A stretch of DNA of 64,000 nucleotides from an uncultured Lachnospiraceae bacterium (GCA_947626475.1 CANQSK010000001.1:22071-86070); one strand, 5' to 3'; counted from the first letter of the stretch, positions 1 to 7,567 are shown. Numbers and translations are program-made. The notes: generated by a model from the sequence alone, not told the origin.

Positions 1-295
1 AGGACGGAAGCACGATTCTTCTCTTACCCGCGTCTTTGGCCGGTTTGTAAAGCACGATCTTCCTGCCGATCACCTGAACGACCTGGGAGCGGGTCCTCTC
101 CGCCAGCGTCTGGGCCAGTTCCTTCTCATCCTCCACGCAGTTCTTCAGCACGCTTCCTTTTACCAGTTCTCTTGCCTCCAGGGCCTCAGCGACCGCCGCC
201 GTAACCTCCGGCGTCAGGCCTGATTTTCCGATCTGAAAAATTGCATCCTGGGACATGGCGAGGCTTTTCAGATAAGCCCGCTGTTTCGATGTCAT
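1..295 (-). CDS. yhbY: YhbY-type CRM-domain RNA-binding protein (partial)
   Basis: Small RNA-binding protein of the CRS1-YhbY (CRM) family, associated with the large ribosomal subunit in bacteria. The visible part starts MTSKQRAYLKSLA, contains the typical segment IFQIGKSGLTPEV, and runs through VVQVIGRKIVLYK before leaving the window at base 1. The ATG at 295-293 is preceded by a GGAGGAA site at about 301-307. It follows obg by about 19 bases on the same strand, the usual clostridial order. The 3' end lies outside the window, so the full length is unknown. Confidence 0.9.
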   Translation of the reverse strand, partial: MTSKQRAYLKSLAMSQDAIFQIGKSGLTPEVTAAVAEALEARELVKGSVLKNCVEDEKELAQTLAERTRSQVVQVIGRKIVLYKPAKDAGKRRIVLPS

Positions 296-314
296 ATACG
301 TTCCTCCAATCGCC

Positions 315-1616
315 TTATTTGTAATAATCAAATGCAAAACCGTACATCCGCACTGTGTCGCCTTCCCGGATGCCGGCCTTCTCCAAATCGTCCAGAATCC
401 CTGTTTCCTTCAGGAAATTCTGGAAAAACAGAAATCCCTTTTCCGACTCCAGATTGGTGTAGCCCAGCATTTTTTCGATTCTGGGGCCTTCCACCACATA
501 CTCGCCGTCCTCGTTCTTCTCGATCGTATATGGCAGGTTGGAACCGGCTTTCAGGAGATTTACGTCAAATTCCTTCGCGAAGACCACAGGGGTCCGGTCC
601 ACAGTCTGAAGCATCTGCCAGACGGCGTACATCAGTTCCTTTACGCCCTGGCCGGTGACCGCCGAAATGGGATATACCTTGATGCCCTCCGGCTCAAACG
701 CCTTTTTCAGCCGCTCCACCGGGTCCTCCCAGCCGTCGCCGGACTCGTCACGCCAGATGGAATCCGTCTTGTTGGCGGCGATGATCTGGGGGCGCTTCAT
801 CAGCTCAGGCTCGTATGCCTTCAGCTCACGGTTGATAATGCGGATATCCTCCACCGGATCTCTGCCCTCTGTGGACGCCGCGTCCACCACATGGACCAGC
901 ACTCTGGTCCGTTCAATATGTCTCAAAAAATCATGTCCCAGGCCCGCGCCCTCGGAAGCTCCCTCGATAAGTCCGGGAATGTCCGCCATGACAAAGCCCG
1001 CCCCGTCGTCCAGGTCCACAACGCCCAGATGGGGATTCAGAGTCGTAAAATGGTAATTGGCGATCTTCGGCCTGGCGTTGCTGACCCTGGAAAGCAGGGT
1101 GGATTTGCCCACATTGGGAAATCCTATGAGCCCCACGTCGGCCAGAACCTTAAGCTCCAGCTGAACCCAAAGCTCCTGCCCTTCCTTTCCCGGCTGCGCG
1201 TACTGGGGCGCCTGCATGGTGGCAGTGGCGTAGTTCATGTTGCCCAGACCGCCCCTGCCGCCCTTTAAAACCACTTCACGCCGGTTTTCTCCCGACATGT
1301 CGGTAATTACCTTGCCTGACTCCAATTCCTTGATCACGGTTCCCTCAGGGACTTTGATGACCAGATTCTCCGCGTTCTTCCCGGAGCAGCGCCGCTTGCC
1401 GCCCGGCTCGCCGTTTTTGGCCACAAACTTCCGGTTATAGCGGAAATCGGTCAGGGTGTTTAGGCCATCGTCGATCTCAAAAATAATATCTCCGCCTTTT
1501 CCGCCGTTTCCTCCGTCAGGGCCTCCGGCCGGAACGTACAGCTCTCTCCGGAAACTGACGTGTCCGTCGCCGCCTCTGCCGGATTTGATGAAAATCTTAG
1601 CGTGATCTGCAAACAT
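315..1616 (-). CDS. obg: GTPase Obg (ribosome assembly)
   Basis: Obg/CgtA GTPase that binds the 50S subunit and links ribosome assembly to GTP and ppGpp. The glycine-rich Obg fold fills about residues 1-158, followed by a G domain with the P-loop GFPNVGKST, DIPG (G3) and NKTD (G4), and a C-terminal OCT domain as in the Gram-positive form. I chose the ATG at 1616 (MFADHAKIF): AAAGG lies 9 bases upstream. A TTG at 1625 would add three residues but sits on that site. The protein has 433 residues, normal for the family. It is the downstream member of the rplU-prp-rpmA-obg-yhbY block. Confidence 0.96.
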   Translation of the reverse strand: MFADHAKIFIKSGRGGDGHVSFRRELYVPAGGPDGGNGGKGGDIIFEIDDGLNTLTDFRYNRKFVAKNGEPGGKRRCSGKNAENLVIKVPEGTVIKELESGKVITDMSGENRREVVLKGGRGGLGNMNYATATMQAPQYAQPGKEGQELWVQLELKVLADVGLIGFPNVGKSTLLSRVSNARPKIANYHFTTLNPHLGVVDLDDGAGFVMADIPGLIEGASEGAGLGHDFLRHIERTRVLVHVVDAASTEGRDPVEDIRIINRELKAYEPELMKRPQIIAANKTDSIWRDESGDGWEDPVERLKKAFEPEGIKVYPISAVTGQGVKELMYAVWQMLQTVDRTPVVFAKEFDVNLLKAGSNLPYTIEKNEDGEYVVEGPRIEKMLGYTNLESEKGFLFFQNFLKETGILDDLEKAGIREGDTVRMYGFAFDYYK

Positions 1617-1640
1617 AAAAGCCAACCTTTCGCTTATGGA

Positions 1641-1674
1641 AAAAATGGCTTCATACGCAATTGTATGAAGCCAT
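1641..1674 (-). terminator. Hairpin terminator between rpmA and obg
   Basis: A perfect 12-bp inverted repeat (1645-1656 with 1663-1674, 6-base loop) is followed on the minus strand by a run of six T. It sits after the rpmA stop codon and before obg, so it should terminate or attenuate ribosomal-protein transcription before obg. Confidence 0.75.
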
Positions 1675-1680
1675 CAATCA

Positions 1681-1974
1681 TCACTCATTCACTGCTTCTC
1701 TGGGATATACGGAAACTTTCTTCTTGTCCCTTCCCCAGCGCTCGAACCGGACAACACCGTCAACCTTGGCAAACAGCGTATCGTCTCCGCCGCGGCCAAC
1801 GTTCTCACCGGGATGGATCTTGGTGCCGCGCTGTCTGTAGAGAATGTTGCCGGCCAGAACAAACTGTCCGTCGGCTCTCTTGGCTCCCAGTCTCTTGGCC
1901 TCGGAATCACGGCCGTTCTTCGTGGAACCTACACCCTTTTTATGAGCGAATAACTGAAGGTTCATCTGAAACAT
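1681..1974 (-). CDS. rpmA: 50S ribosomal protein L27 with cleavable N-terminal extension
   Basis: Ribosomal protein L27 of the peptidyl-transferase region, 97 residues. It starts [14 protein letters not shown]. In Firmicutes the first nine or so residues (consensus NLQxF before A-x-K-K) are removed by the Prp protease, because the N-terminus must reach the peptidyl-transferase centre. The same motif is present here, with predicted cleavage after F9. The body [16 protein letters not shown] and GGDDTLFA is typical L27. The start codon lies inside the end of the upstream prp gene, with an AAGGAGGTGC ribosome binding site. Confidence 0.97.
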   Translation of the reverse strand: MFQMNLQLFAHKKGVGSTKNGRDSEAKRLGAKRADGQFVLAGNILYRQRGTKIHPGENVGRGGDDTLFAKVDGVVRFERWGRDKKKVSVYPREAVNE

Positions 1975-2317
1975 CGTATTGCACCTCCTTAAACTGAATG
2001 TTAATATAGGGTTCTCCGTACGCCTCCGCGATATTCAGAAGTCCGAATACCAGCGAATTCATCAGGAGTCTGGACTCTTCACTGATCTCAGAGACAAACC
2101 GGAACCGGAAATCGCCTGCCTGCTCCTCTTCCTCCGCCTCAAACCGGTCGTCCGTAAAATGCTCTACGGAGTTGGCCATGTTCAGAGTCAGAGCCGAGAC
2201 CGCCGCGCAGACCAGATTCTGTCCCTCCAGCGGCTCGTCCCCGCGGCCCGCGTGGCCGCTCAAGTGAATCTCCCTGTAATCTTCTGCCGAATCAACAAAA
2301 ACCGTTACACAAATCAT
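1940..2317 (-). CDS. prp: Ribosomal-processing cysteine protease Prp
   Basis: Cysteine protease (YsxB/Prp, DUF464) that trims the N-terminal extension of L27. The catalytic pair is visible: His in HLSGHAG near residue 22 and Cys in LVCAAVSAL near residue 37. The 125-residue product is slightly longer than the usual 105-115 because its tail continues 35 bases into rpmA. Its ATG lies two bases after the rplU stop codon and has no clear Shine-Dalgarno site, so translation is probably coupled to rplU. Its place between rplU and rpmA is the classic arrangement and matches its substrate. Confidence 0.93.
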   Translation of the reverse strand: MICVTVFVDSAEDYREIHLSGHAGRGDEPLEGQNLVCAAVSALTLNMANSVEHFTDDRFEAEEEEQAGDFRFRFVSEISEESRLLMNSLVFGLLNIAEAYGEPYINIQFKEVQYDVSDEPSVIRS

Positions 2318-2319
2318 AA

Positions 2320-2628
2320 TTAAGCATTGATCTTGTCAATCTTAACCTGGGTATAAAGCTGTCTGTGACCGTTCTTCTTGTGATATCCGGTCTTTCTCTT
2401 ATACTTGTAGACAATCACTTTCTTGGCCTTGCCCTGCTTCTCAACAGTACCGGTAACGGCAGCGCCCGCCACAGTCGGAGCCCCAACCTTCAGTTCTCCG
2501 TCACTGACCACAAGCACCTGATCGAAAGTCACAGTCTCGCCAGCTTCTGCTTCAAGCTTTTCAACTCTAATGACATCGCCCTCGGATACCTTATACTGCT
2601 TACCGCCAGTTGCAATAATCGCGTACAT
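2320..2628 (-). CDS. rplU: 50S ribosomal protein L21
   Basis: Ribosomal protein L21, 102 residues, starting [14 protein letters not shown] and ending in the typical basic tail with [14 protein letters not shown]. The ATG at 2628 follows a GAGGAGGTGC site. An upstream in-frame start would add 11 residues that do not belong to the family and would cover this site. First gene of the rplU-prp-rpmA group, downstream of a leader RNA and a consensus promoter. Confidence 0.97.
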   Translation of the reverse strand: MYAIIATGGKQYKVSEGDVIRVEKLEAEAGETVTFDQVLVVSDGELKVGAPTVAGAAVTGTVEKQGKAKKVIVYKYKRKTGYHKKNGHRQLYTQVKIDKINA

Positions 2629-2718
2629 ATTCGGCACCTCCTCTTTATCATTACTCGCCAACTACGGTGTCCGGAAGTCAAAGCCTCCGAAACTTGCAGA
2701 CCTCATTGTGCGGCATAC
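2629..2718 (-). ncRNA. L21 leader (ribosomal protein autoregulation)
   Basis: The 90-base untranslated leader of rplU contains segments resembling the Firmicutes L21 leader, read on the minus strand: ATGCCGCACAATGAGGTCTG, then TTTCGGAGGC and TTCCGGACACCGTAG. Such leaders are thought to bind L21 and repress the operon. I base this on motif recall and position, not a covariance model. The TTCCGGA/TTTCGGA segments can form small stems. Confidence 0.65.
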
Positions 2719-2724
2719 TAGAAA

Positions 2725-2753
2725 ATAATAACATCAGAATCAAGAAATGTCAA
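2725..2753 (-). promoter_or_regulatory. Sigma-A promoter of rplU operon
   Basis: On the minus strand TTGACA (2753-2748), a 17-base spacer and TATTAT (2730-2725). The start of transcription would fall near 2718, giving a leader of about 90 bases. Confidence 0.85.
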
Positions 2754-2790
2754 CTGATTTTTCGGGAAAATCGCGTATAAAAACTGAGAT

Positions 2791-3993
2791 TTACCCGGCT
2801 GTGCTCATCTGCTCGCGCAGAGGTTTGCGCACCTTTTTTCTGGTGATCTCCACCAGATTCAGCCGGGTCATGTCAACCACCGTAGTCCGGATGGGATCCC
2901 TCTCGCACTGGGCGGTAAGAAATTCCATCAGCTCCGCCTGCCGCTCCCCCTGTTCCATGTCGATAAAGTCCACGATGATAATGCCGGACAGGTTCCTGAG
3001 ACGCAGCTGCCGGGCGGTCTCCTCCGCCGCCTCCATGTTGATCTTAAACAGGGTATCGTCCACATTCTTTTTGCCGGAATATTTGCCGGTGTTTACGTCG
3101 ATCACCGTCATGGCCTCAGTCTGCTCGATCACCAGATAGCCCCCGGACTTCAGCCATACCCTTTTCTGCAGGGCGTCGTCAATGGCCTTCTCCACAGAAT
3201 ACAGCTTTACCAGGGACACCAGCGGATCCTGATAAAAGCGCAGCTTCGCCGCGTCCTCCGGCTGTTCCCGGTTCAGATATTCCCCTACGGCCTGATAAAC
3301 GTCCGGCTGGTCCGTGACGATCTCGTCCATGGCGCTGGAATAGGTGTCTCTTAAGCGGCTGATATAGGACGGCGCCGTCTCAGTCAGAAGACTGTAGCAG
3401 GTCCGGAAGCGTCCGTTTTCCAGGATTGAGTGATATCTTTGCTTCAGCTGCCTCAGCTCCTCCAGGATCCGCTCAGAGGAAGCGTCATAGGCGTTGGTGC
3501 GGACGATCAGTCCAAATTCCGGCTCCATCTCCGCTCTCAGAAGTTTCCTGATCTCCCGTTTCCAGGCCTCGTCATGAATTTTGGAGGAGAAATTAATATG
3601 TGGCTTATTTACGGTGAGAACACAGTATTTTCCCGTCAGGGTCAGATTGCAGGTAAGCACCGCGTCCTTCGTCTTTACTGCCTCGCGGGCCACCTGGACG
3701 ATAAGCTCGTCGCCGGAGGCCAGAGGACGGGACATGGGGGCTTCTCCGCGGGCGGATACATTAGTAAGAAAATGATTCCGGTTCTCCGAAAGACTGTAGT
3801 AGCCCGTCAGGCCGTTTCCGATATCTACAAAGGCGGCGTTGATATTTTTGACCACATTCTGCACTTTTCCCACATAAATATTGCCCAGAATAGACCCGCC
3901 GGACTCCTCCAGATCCAGCTGTACCGGCTGCGAACCGGCGTACAGCGCCGTCAGGACGCGGTTATTGATTCTGGTAATGATCAGCTTATTCAA
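2791..3993 (-). CDS. rng: Ribonuclease E/G family protein (RNase G type)
   Basis: Endoribonuclease of the RNase E/G family, acting in rRNA and mRNA processing, 400 residues. An N-terminal S1-like segment (GNIYVGKVQNVV, AAFVDIG) precedes the catalytic region. The two metal-binding aspartate motifs are present: MTVIDVNTG near residue 300 and IIIVDFIDM near residue 345. The protein ends shortly after VEITRKKVRKPL. The CPxCxG zinc-link that follows this point in E. coli RNase E/G is absent, so tetramer formation, if any, must differ. It overlaps the upstream TIGR03936 gene by eight bases, so the pair is translationally coupled. Confidence 0.9.
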   Translation of the reverse strand: MNKLIITRINNRVLTALYAGSQPVQLDLEESGGSILGNIYVGKVQNVVKNINAAFVDIGNGLTGYYSLSENRNHFLTNVSARGEAPMSRPLASGDELIVQVAREAVKTKDAVLTCNLTLTGKYCVLTVNKPHINFSSKIHDEAWKREIRKLLRAEMEPEFGLIVRTNAYDASSERILEELRQLKQRYHSILENGRFRTCYSLLTETAPSYISRLRDTYSSAMDEIVTDQPDVYQAVGEYLNREQPEDAAKLRFYQDPLVSLVKLYSVEKAIDDALQKRVWLKSGGYLVIEQTEAMTVIDVNTGKYSGKKNVDDTLFKINMEAAEETARQLRLRNLSGIIIVDFIDMEQGERQAELMEFLTAQCERDPIRTTVVDMTRLNLVEITRKKVRKPLREQMSTAG

Positions 3994-4696
3994 TGTCTTC
4001 TCCTAACTCTTCAAGGGAGATCAGCCTGCGTTCTCCCTCAGCGCCCACATCCGCATAGACCTCTTCCCGCTCCGCCTGGAAGGTGAAGGGGAGAAGCTCC
4101 TGCCCCATAAACTGATAAAAAGCATCCATGACCAGCTCCGGCTTGACGTTGTCGGTGCTTCCGGCTGAAACCTTCATGAAAACGGAACTGCCCTCTCTTC
4201 TCAGCTCATAGATCAGGGGCTTCAGATCCATTTCCTTTACGCCCTTCTTGGTTTTCTTCTCAATAAAAATATGTTCCTGGCCATAGAAGGCCTCCAGCCT
4301 GTCAAAAAAGACTTCCAAATCCTCCGGCTCCTTTCCCGGGCGGAAGCTTAAAATATAGTCGGCAGCGGCCACCAGGGACATGGCGCTTTTGGAGGAATCA
4401 TCCAGCTTCCGAAAGGACACCACCTCAATTCCCTCCGCCATCACCTCGTTCATCCTCCGTACCATGGTCCGGGAGTCCTCCGCGGACAGCACCTCAATAT
4501 CCACATACTCCCCGTTGCTCAGAAGCCCCACTCCCAGGGGAGCGGCGAATGACATGATCTGATGGGGGCTGAATCCCTCGCTGTACCGGATATCCACATC
4601 CGCCCGCCGCATGACCTTCTGAAAATATCTCATAACATCCAGGTGGCCGATGAACTTCATCATCCCCTGTTTACGGAATTTGATCCTAATTTTCAA
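3986..4696 (-). CDS. TIGR03936 family (DUF2344) radical SAM-associated protein
   Basis: Conserved protein of 236 residues found beside TIGR03960 radical SAM proteins and fused to them in some bacteria. It contains the family hallmark FRKQGMMKFIGHLDVMRYFQ. Its function is unknown; a role in tRNA or ribosome-linked modification is guessed from its neighbours. I chose the TTG at 4696 (product begins MKIRIKF) because AGGAGG sits seven bases upstream; a GTG at 4705 would overlap that site. The start lies inside the 3' end of the radical SAM gene. Confidence 0.87.
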   Translation of the reverse strand: MKIRIKFRKQGMMKFIGHLDVMRYFQKVMRRADVDIRYSEGFSPHQIMSFAAPLGVGLLSNGEYVDIEVLSAEDSRTMVRRMNEVMAEGIEVVSFRKLDDSSKSAMSLVAAADYILSFRPGKEPEDLEVFFDRLEAFYGQEHIFIEKKTKKGVKEMDLKPLIYELRREGSSVFMKVSAGSTDNVKPELVMDAFYQFMGQELLPFTFQAEREEVYADVGAEGERRLISLEELGEDIE

Positions 4697-6545
4697 AGCA
4701 GACACCTCCTCCGAAGGCTCTTGCCCCGCAGCCGGAACATTTCTGCCTGCAGTTGGGCGTTATCCTCTCATCCAGGGCCGCCTGCCATTCTCTCTTCAGA
4801 AACTCCTTGGACACACCTGCGTCGATGAAATCCCAGGGCAGGATCTCGTCCAGAGACCGCTCCCGCTCTGTATAGAAGCCTGGATCCACGCCGCAGGCCT
4901 CAAAAGCGTCCATCCACAGATCGTTGTTGAAATTCTCGCCCCAGGAATCGAACAGTGCGCCTCTTCTGTAGGCTTCCTCTATCACAGGGGCAACTCTCCT
5001 GTCCCCTCGGGCCAGAACGCCCTCCAGGACGCTCAGATCCGCCTCATGCCAGTTGTATTTCAGGCTCTTGAAATTTTTCATCTGCCTGAAGGTGTCGCGC
5101 ACCAGATAAGCCCGCCGGCTGAATTCTTCCTTGGTACACTGCCGCGCCCACTGGAAGGGCGTGAAGGGTTTGGGCACAAAGAAGGAGGAACTGGCCACGA
5201 TCTGCACCCGCCTCTGCCGCTGCTCCGTGGGAATCTCGTAGAAGGTTTCGGCCACCTTCTCCGACAGATACGCGATGCCCTTCATGTCCTCCTCGGTCTC
5301 CGTGGGCAGGCCCAGCATAAAATACAGCTTCACCCGGTTCCATCCGCCCAGGAATGCGTCTCTGGCGCCGCTCAGAATAATCTCCTCCGTCAGCCCCTTG
5401 TTGATCACGTCCCGCAGTCTCTGAGAACCGGCCTCCGGCGCGAAGGTCAGGCTGCTCTTCTTTACGTCCTGCACCTTGCTCATCACATCCAGGGAGAACG
5501 CGTCGATCCGGAGAGAGGGAAGGGAAATGTTGACGCCCTTTCCCTGAAATTCATCGATCAGAAAATTCACCAGCCCTTCCAGCTGCGTATAGTCGCTGGA
5601 GCTCAGGGAACTTAAAGATATCTCCTCATGCCCGGTGCTTTTAAGCATCTTGTACGCGTATTTTTTCAGATACTCCAGACTGTGCTCCCTGAGAGGCCGG
5701 TAGATGTTTCCCGCCTGACAGAACCGGCAGCCGCGGATGCAGCCTCTCTGAATCTCCAGCACCACCCGGTCCTGGGTAACCTTGATAAAGGGAACCAGGG
5801 GCTTTTCAATATACCAGGCGTCGTCCATATTCACCACCAGTTCCTTGACGACCTGAGCCGGGGCGCTGGGATTGTTGGGCGAAAAAGAGGCAATGGTGCC
5901 GTCCTGGGCGTAGGTCACATCATAAAAGGCCGGCACGTAAAGTCCCGGTATCCGGGCGGCCTTCTCCAGAAATTCCCGCCGGCTCCCGCCCTGCTTCTTA
6001 TGCTCCTTATAAACATCAAAAAGCCGGTCGTAGACCGTCTCCCCCTCCCCGATATAGAACAGGTCAAAGAAAGGGGCCAGAGGCTCCGGATTGTAAGCGC
6101 AGGGACCTCCTCCGATGACAAAGGGATCGGACTCGGTCCGGTCCCGGGCATAAAGGGGAATGCCGCTCAGATCCAGGATCTGGAGCACATTGGTGTAGCA
6201 CATCTCATACTGAAGGGTGATCCCCAGAAAATCAAAATCCTTTACCGGATCCTGAGACTCCAGGGCAAACAGAGGGATATGATTCTCTCTCATCACCCTG
6301 TCCATATCGGTCCACGGGGAATAGACCCGCTCGCAGTACACATCATCTCTTCTGTTGAACATATCGTAGAGTATCTGGATTCCCAGATGCGACATGCCTA
6401 TTTCATAAACATCCGGAAAAGCCAGGCAAAATCTGGTGTCCACTTTCGCGGGATCCTTCACTGCCATATTTACCTCCCCGCCGATGTAGCGGGCAGGCTG
6501 CTGGACAGACAGCAGTATTTCGTCACTTAATGCCAGTTTTCTCAT
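4686..6545 (-). CDS. TIGR03960 family B12-binding-like radical SAM protein
   Basis: Radical SAM enzyme of 619 residues. Residues about 30-250 form a region resembling a B12-binding fold. The 4Fe-4S/SAM motif is C269-x3-C273-x2-C276 (RGCIRGCRFCQAG). The C-terminus carries another cysteine cluster, CRQKCSGCGA. The substrate is unknown. In clostridia it always precedes TIGR03936, rng and rplU, suggesting a translation-related modification. The ATG at 6545 has AGGAGA upstream. Confidence 0.9.
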   Translation of the reverse strand: MRKLALSDEILLSVQQPARYIGGEVNMAVKDPAKVDTRFCLAFPDVYEIGMSHLGIQILYDMFNRRDDVYCERVYSPWTDMDRVMRENHIPLFALESQDPVKDFDFLGITLQYEMCYTNVLQILDLSGIPLYARDRTESDPFVIGGGPCAYNPEPLAPFFDLFYIGEGETVYDRLFDVYKEHKKQGGSRREFLEKAARIPGLYVPAFYDVTYAQDGTIASFSPNNPSAPAQVVKELVVNMDDAWYIEKPLVPFIKVTQDRVVLEIQRGCIRGCRFCQAGNIYRPLREHSLEYLKKYAYKMLKSTGHEEISLSSLSSSDYTQLEGLVNFLIDEFQGKGVNISLPSLRIDAFSLDVMSKVQDVKKSSLTFAPEAGSQRLRDVINKGLTEEIILSGARDAFLGGWNRVKLYFMLGLPTETEEDMKGIAYLSEKVAETFYEIPTEQRQRRVQIVASSSFFVPKPFTPFQWARQCTKEEFSRRAYLVRDTFRQMKNFKSLKYNWHEADLSVLEGVLARGDRRVAPVIEEAYRRGALFDSWGENFNNDLWMDAFEACGVDPGFYTERERSLDEILPWDFIDAGVSKEFLKREWQAALDERITPNCRQKCSGCGARAFGGGVCFEN

Positions 6546-6588
6546 GAAAATCTCCTGATTATTCTATAATCCAAAACGTATGCATAGG

Positions 6589-6611
6589 GATATGCTACAT
6601 TATAGCATATC
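6589..6611 (-). promoter_or_regulatory. Extended -10 promoter inside a dyad, upstream of the radical SAM gene
   Basis: A 9-bp perfect inverted repeat (6589-6597 with 6603-6611, loop CATTA) contains on the minus strand TGCTATAAT, an extended -10 element (TATAAT at 6604-6599). There is no good -35 box. A protein bound to the dyad would cover the -10. The rest of 6546-6737 shows no gene or clear signal. Confidence 0.45.
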
Positions 6612-6767
6612 AGCGCGGACTTATCCACTGGCAAATCTGTTGAAATCTCACCGGTATGTTCGTATTTGAGGGCATTATCTCCTTCATATTGTCACCCCCG
6701 CAAGAATCTCCGGATTCCGGCGCCTGCAGGTGAAAAGCTTATCCGCAGAAAAAATATGAGATTTTAC

Positions 6768-6796
6768 TTGCGTACGTATGTTGTTTATGTTAAGAT
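6768..6796 (+). promoter_or_regulatory. Promoter of antisense RNA, unit A
   Basis: TTGCGT (6768-6773), 17-base spacer, TAAGAT (6791-6796). The sequence is unchanged in unit B (7226-7254). Confidence 0.7.
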
Positions 6797-6802
6797 ATAA
6801 AT

Positions 6803-6909
6803 AAGGGAAGCCACGAAAGCGGCTCTACCCTATTCAATAGTATTTATTTAGCATAGCGCTGAACGCGCCAGCCGTCACTATTGGTGGTAGTGGCGGCTTA
6901 TTTCTTTTT
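6803..6909 (+). ncRNA. Putative antitoxin RNA, unit A
   Basis: Predicted transcript of about 107 bases from the promoter at 6768-6796 to an intrinsic terminator at 6871-6909 (GCCGTCACTA paired with TAGTGGCGGC, then a T-rich tail). Its last 12 bases are antisense to the end of the toxin gene, whose stop codon is at 6898-6900. It opens with a hairpin around AAGCCACGAAAGCGGCTC. The layout matches convergent type I antitoxins such as RatA. It has no coding potential. Confidence 0.65.
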
Positions 6910-6990
6910 CCCGAAGACCTGATAACACAGGCCCACGAGAGTAGCCATAAGGATGCACATCTGGATAAGATCCTGATATGTGACATACAT
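6898..6990 (-). CDS. Putative holin-like toxin peptide, unit A
   Basis: A 30-residue peptide starting MYVTYQDLIQMCILM, with one hydrophobic helix (about residues 7-24) and the basic tail GKKK. This is the form of the putative holin-like toxin family (Hol_Tox; TxpA/BsrG-like type I toxins), which damages the cell's own membrane. The start at 6990 has a strong AAGGAGGGA site at 7004-6996. A longer reading frame to 7116 exists, but its extra residues are low-complexity leader that includes the hairpin and ribosome binding site. The copy at 7349-7441 encodes the same peptide. Confidence 0.8.
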   Translation of the reverse strand: MYVTYQDLIQMCILMATLVGLCYQVFGKKK

Positions 6991-7013
6991 GGCAATCCCT
7001 CCTTCCTTCGTAC

Positions 7014-7037
7014 CCGGAGGGATAGATGTCCCTCCGG
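7014..7037 (-). promoter_or_regulatory. Leader hairpin beside the toxin ribosome binding site, unit A
   Basis: The toxin leader holds a perfect 9-bp stem (7014-7022 with 7029-7037, CCGGAGGGA/TCCCTCCGG) ending about ten bases before the AAGGAGGGA ribosome binding site. A further CCCTCC just upstream could instead pair with that site. Alternating CCCTCC and GGAGGG blocks permit two exclusive folds, typical of type I toxin mRNAs whose translation is delayed. The same bases are found in unit B. Confidence 0.55.
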
Positions 7038-7087
7038 TGATCTGGAGGGCAGAGCCGCCTTTGAGCTTCGTGGTTCCCCATGTACCC

Positions 7088-7116
7088 ATCATACCATATT
7101 CCCTAGTATTCGACAA
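7088..7116 (-). promoter_or_regulatory. Toxin promoter, unit A
   Basis: On the minus strand TTGTCG (7116-7111), 17-base spacer, TATGAT (7093-7088). The leader is about 90 bases long. It begins with ATGGGGAACCACGAAG, closely resembling the 5' end of the antisense RNA. Confidence 0.7.
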
Positions 7117-7225
7117 GAGATGATTAACTGCCTGTCGGGATCAGTCGTTAAAGAAGAGTATCCTTTGCTCTTTTTCTTATCTGCTTAAAAAACACTTATC
7201 CGCAGAAAAAAATATGAGGTTTCAC

Positions 7226-7254
7226 TTGCGTACGTATGTTGTTTATGTTAAGAT
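7226..7254 (+). promoter_or_regulatory. Promoter of antisense RNA, unit B
   Basis: TTGCGT (7226-7231), 17-base spacer, TAAGAT (7249-7254), identical to unit A. Confidence 0.7.
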
Positions 7255-7260
7255 ATAAAT

Positions 7261-7360
7261 AAGGGAAGCCACGAAAGCGGCTCTACCCTATTATAGATGT
7301 TGCATAGCGCTGAATGCGCCAGCCGTCACTATTGGGAGTAGTGGCGGCTTATTTCTTTTT
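7261..7360 (+). ncRNA. Putative antitoxin RNA, unit B
   Basis: About 100 bases, from the promoter at 7226-7254 to the terminator at 7322-7360. It overlaps the last 12 bases of the toxin gene on the opposite strand. The terminator loop differs from unit A (TTGGGAG instead of TTGGTGG). Confidence 0.65.
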
Positions 7361-7441
7361 CCCGAAGACCTGATAACACAGGCCCACGAGAGTAGCCATA
7401 AGGATGCACATCTGGATAAGATCCTGATATGTGACATACAT
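7349..7441 (-). CDS. Putative holin-like toxin peptide, unit B
   Basis: 30 residues, same sequence as the unit A peptide (MYVTYQDLIQ to FGKKK), with the same AAGGAGGGA ribosome binding site. The two copies differ only outside the peptide, which points to recent duplication or to selection on the peptide. Confidence 0.8.
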   Translation of the reverse strand: MYVTYQDLIQMCILMATLVGLCYQVFGKKK

Positions 7442-7538
7442 GGCAATCCCTCCTTCCTTCGTATCCGGAGGGATAGATGTCCCTCCGGTGATCTGGAGGG
7501 CAGAGCCGCCTTTTAGCTTCGTGGTTCCCCATGTACCC

Positions 7539-7567
7539 ATCATACCATACTCCCTAGTATTCGACAA
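7539..7567 (-). promoter_or_regulatory. Toxin promoter, unit B
   Basis: TTGTCG (7567-7562), 17 bases, TATGAT (7544-7539) on the minus strand. One spacer base differs from unit A. Confidence 0.7.

Larger units (their letters stand above)
6738..7192. repeat. Tandem repeat unit A (toxin/antisense-RNA cassette)
   Basis: First of two adjacent, nearly identical units of about 450 bp (the second is 7195-7640). Both run from CTTATCCGCAGAAAAA to ATCTGCTTAAAAA. Each carries a plus-strand small-RNA gene and a minus-strand 30-codon toxin gene that converge. Differences are few and mostly in the loop between antitoxin promoter and terminator (CAATAGTATTTATTTAG in A, a shorter stretch in B). Confidence 0.9.

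Noticed and set aside
4650-5615. Long plus-strand open frame opposite the radical SAM gene (also 20064-21251, 28793-29971, 29920-31119, 43168-44262, 56910-58277)
   Set aside because: These lie fully antisense to well-recognised genes, lack ribosome binding sites and show no protein family features; they are shadows caused by codon bias.
6898-7116. 72-residue version of the unit A toxin starting MSNTREYGMMG (and the same at 7349-7567)
   Set aside because: The longer frame runs through the promoter -10, the leader hairpin and the ribosome binding site of the short peptide; only the 30-residue form has a proper start.
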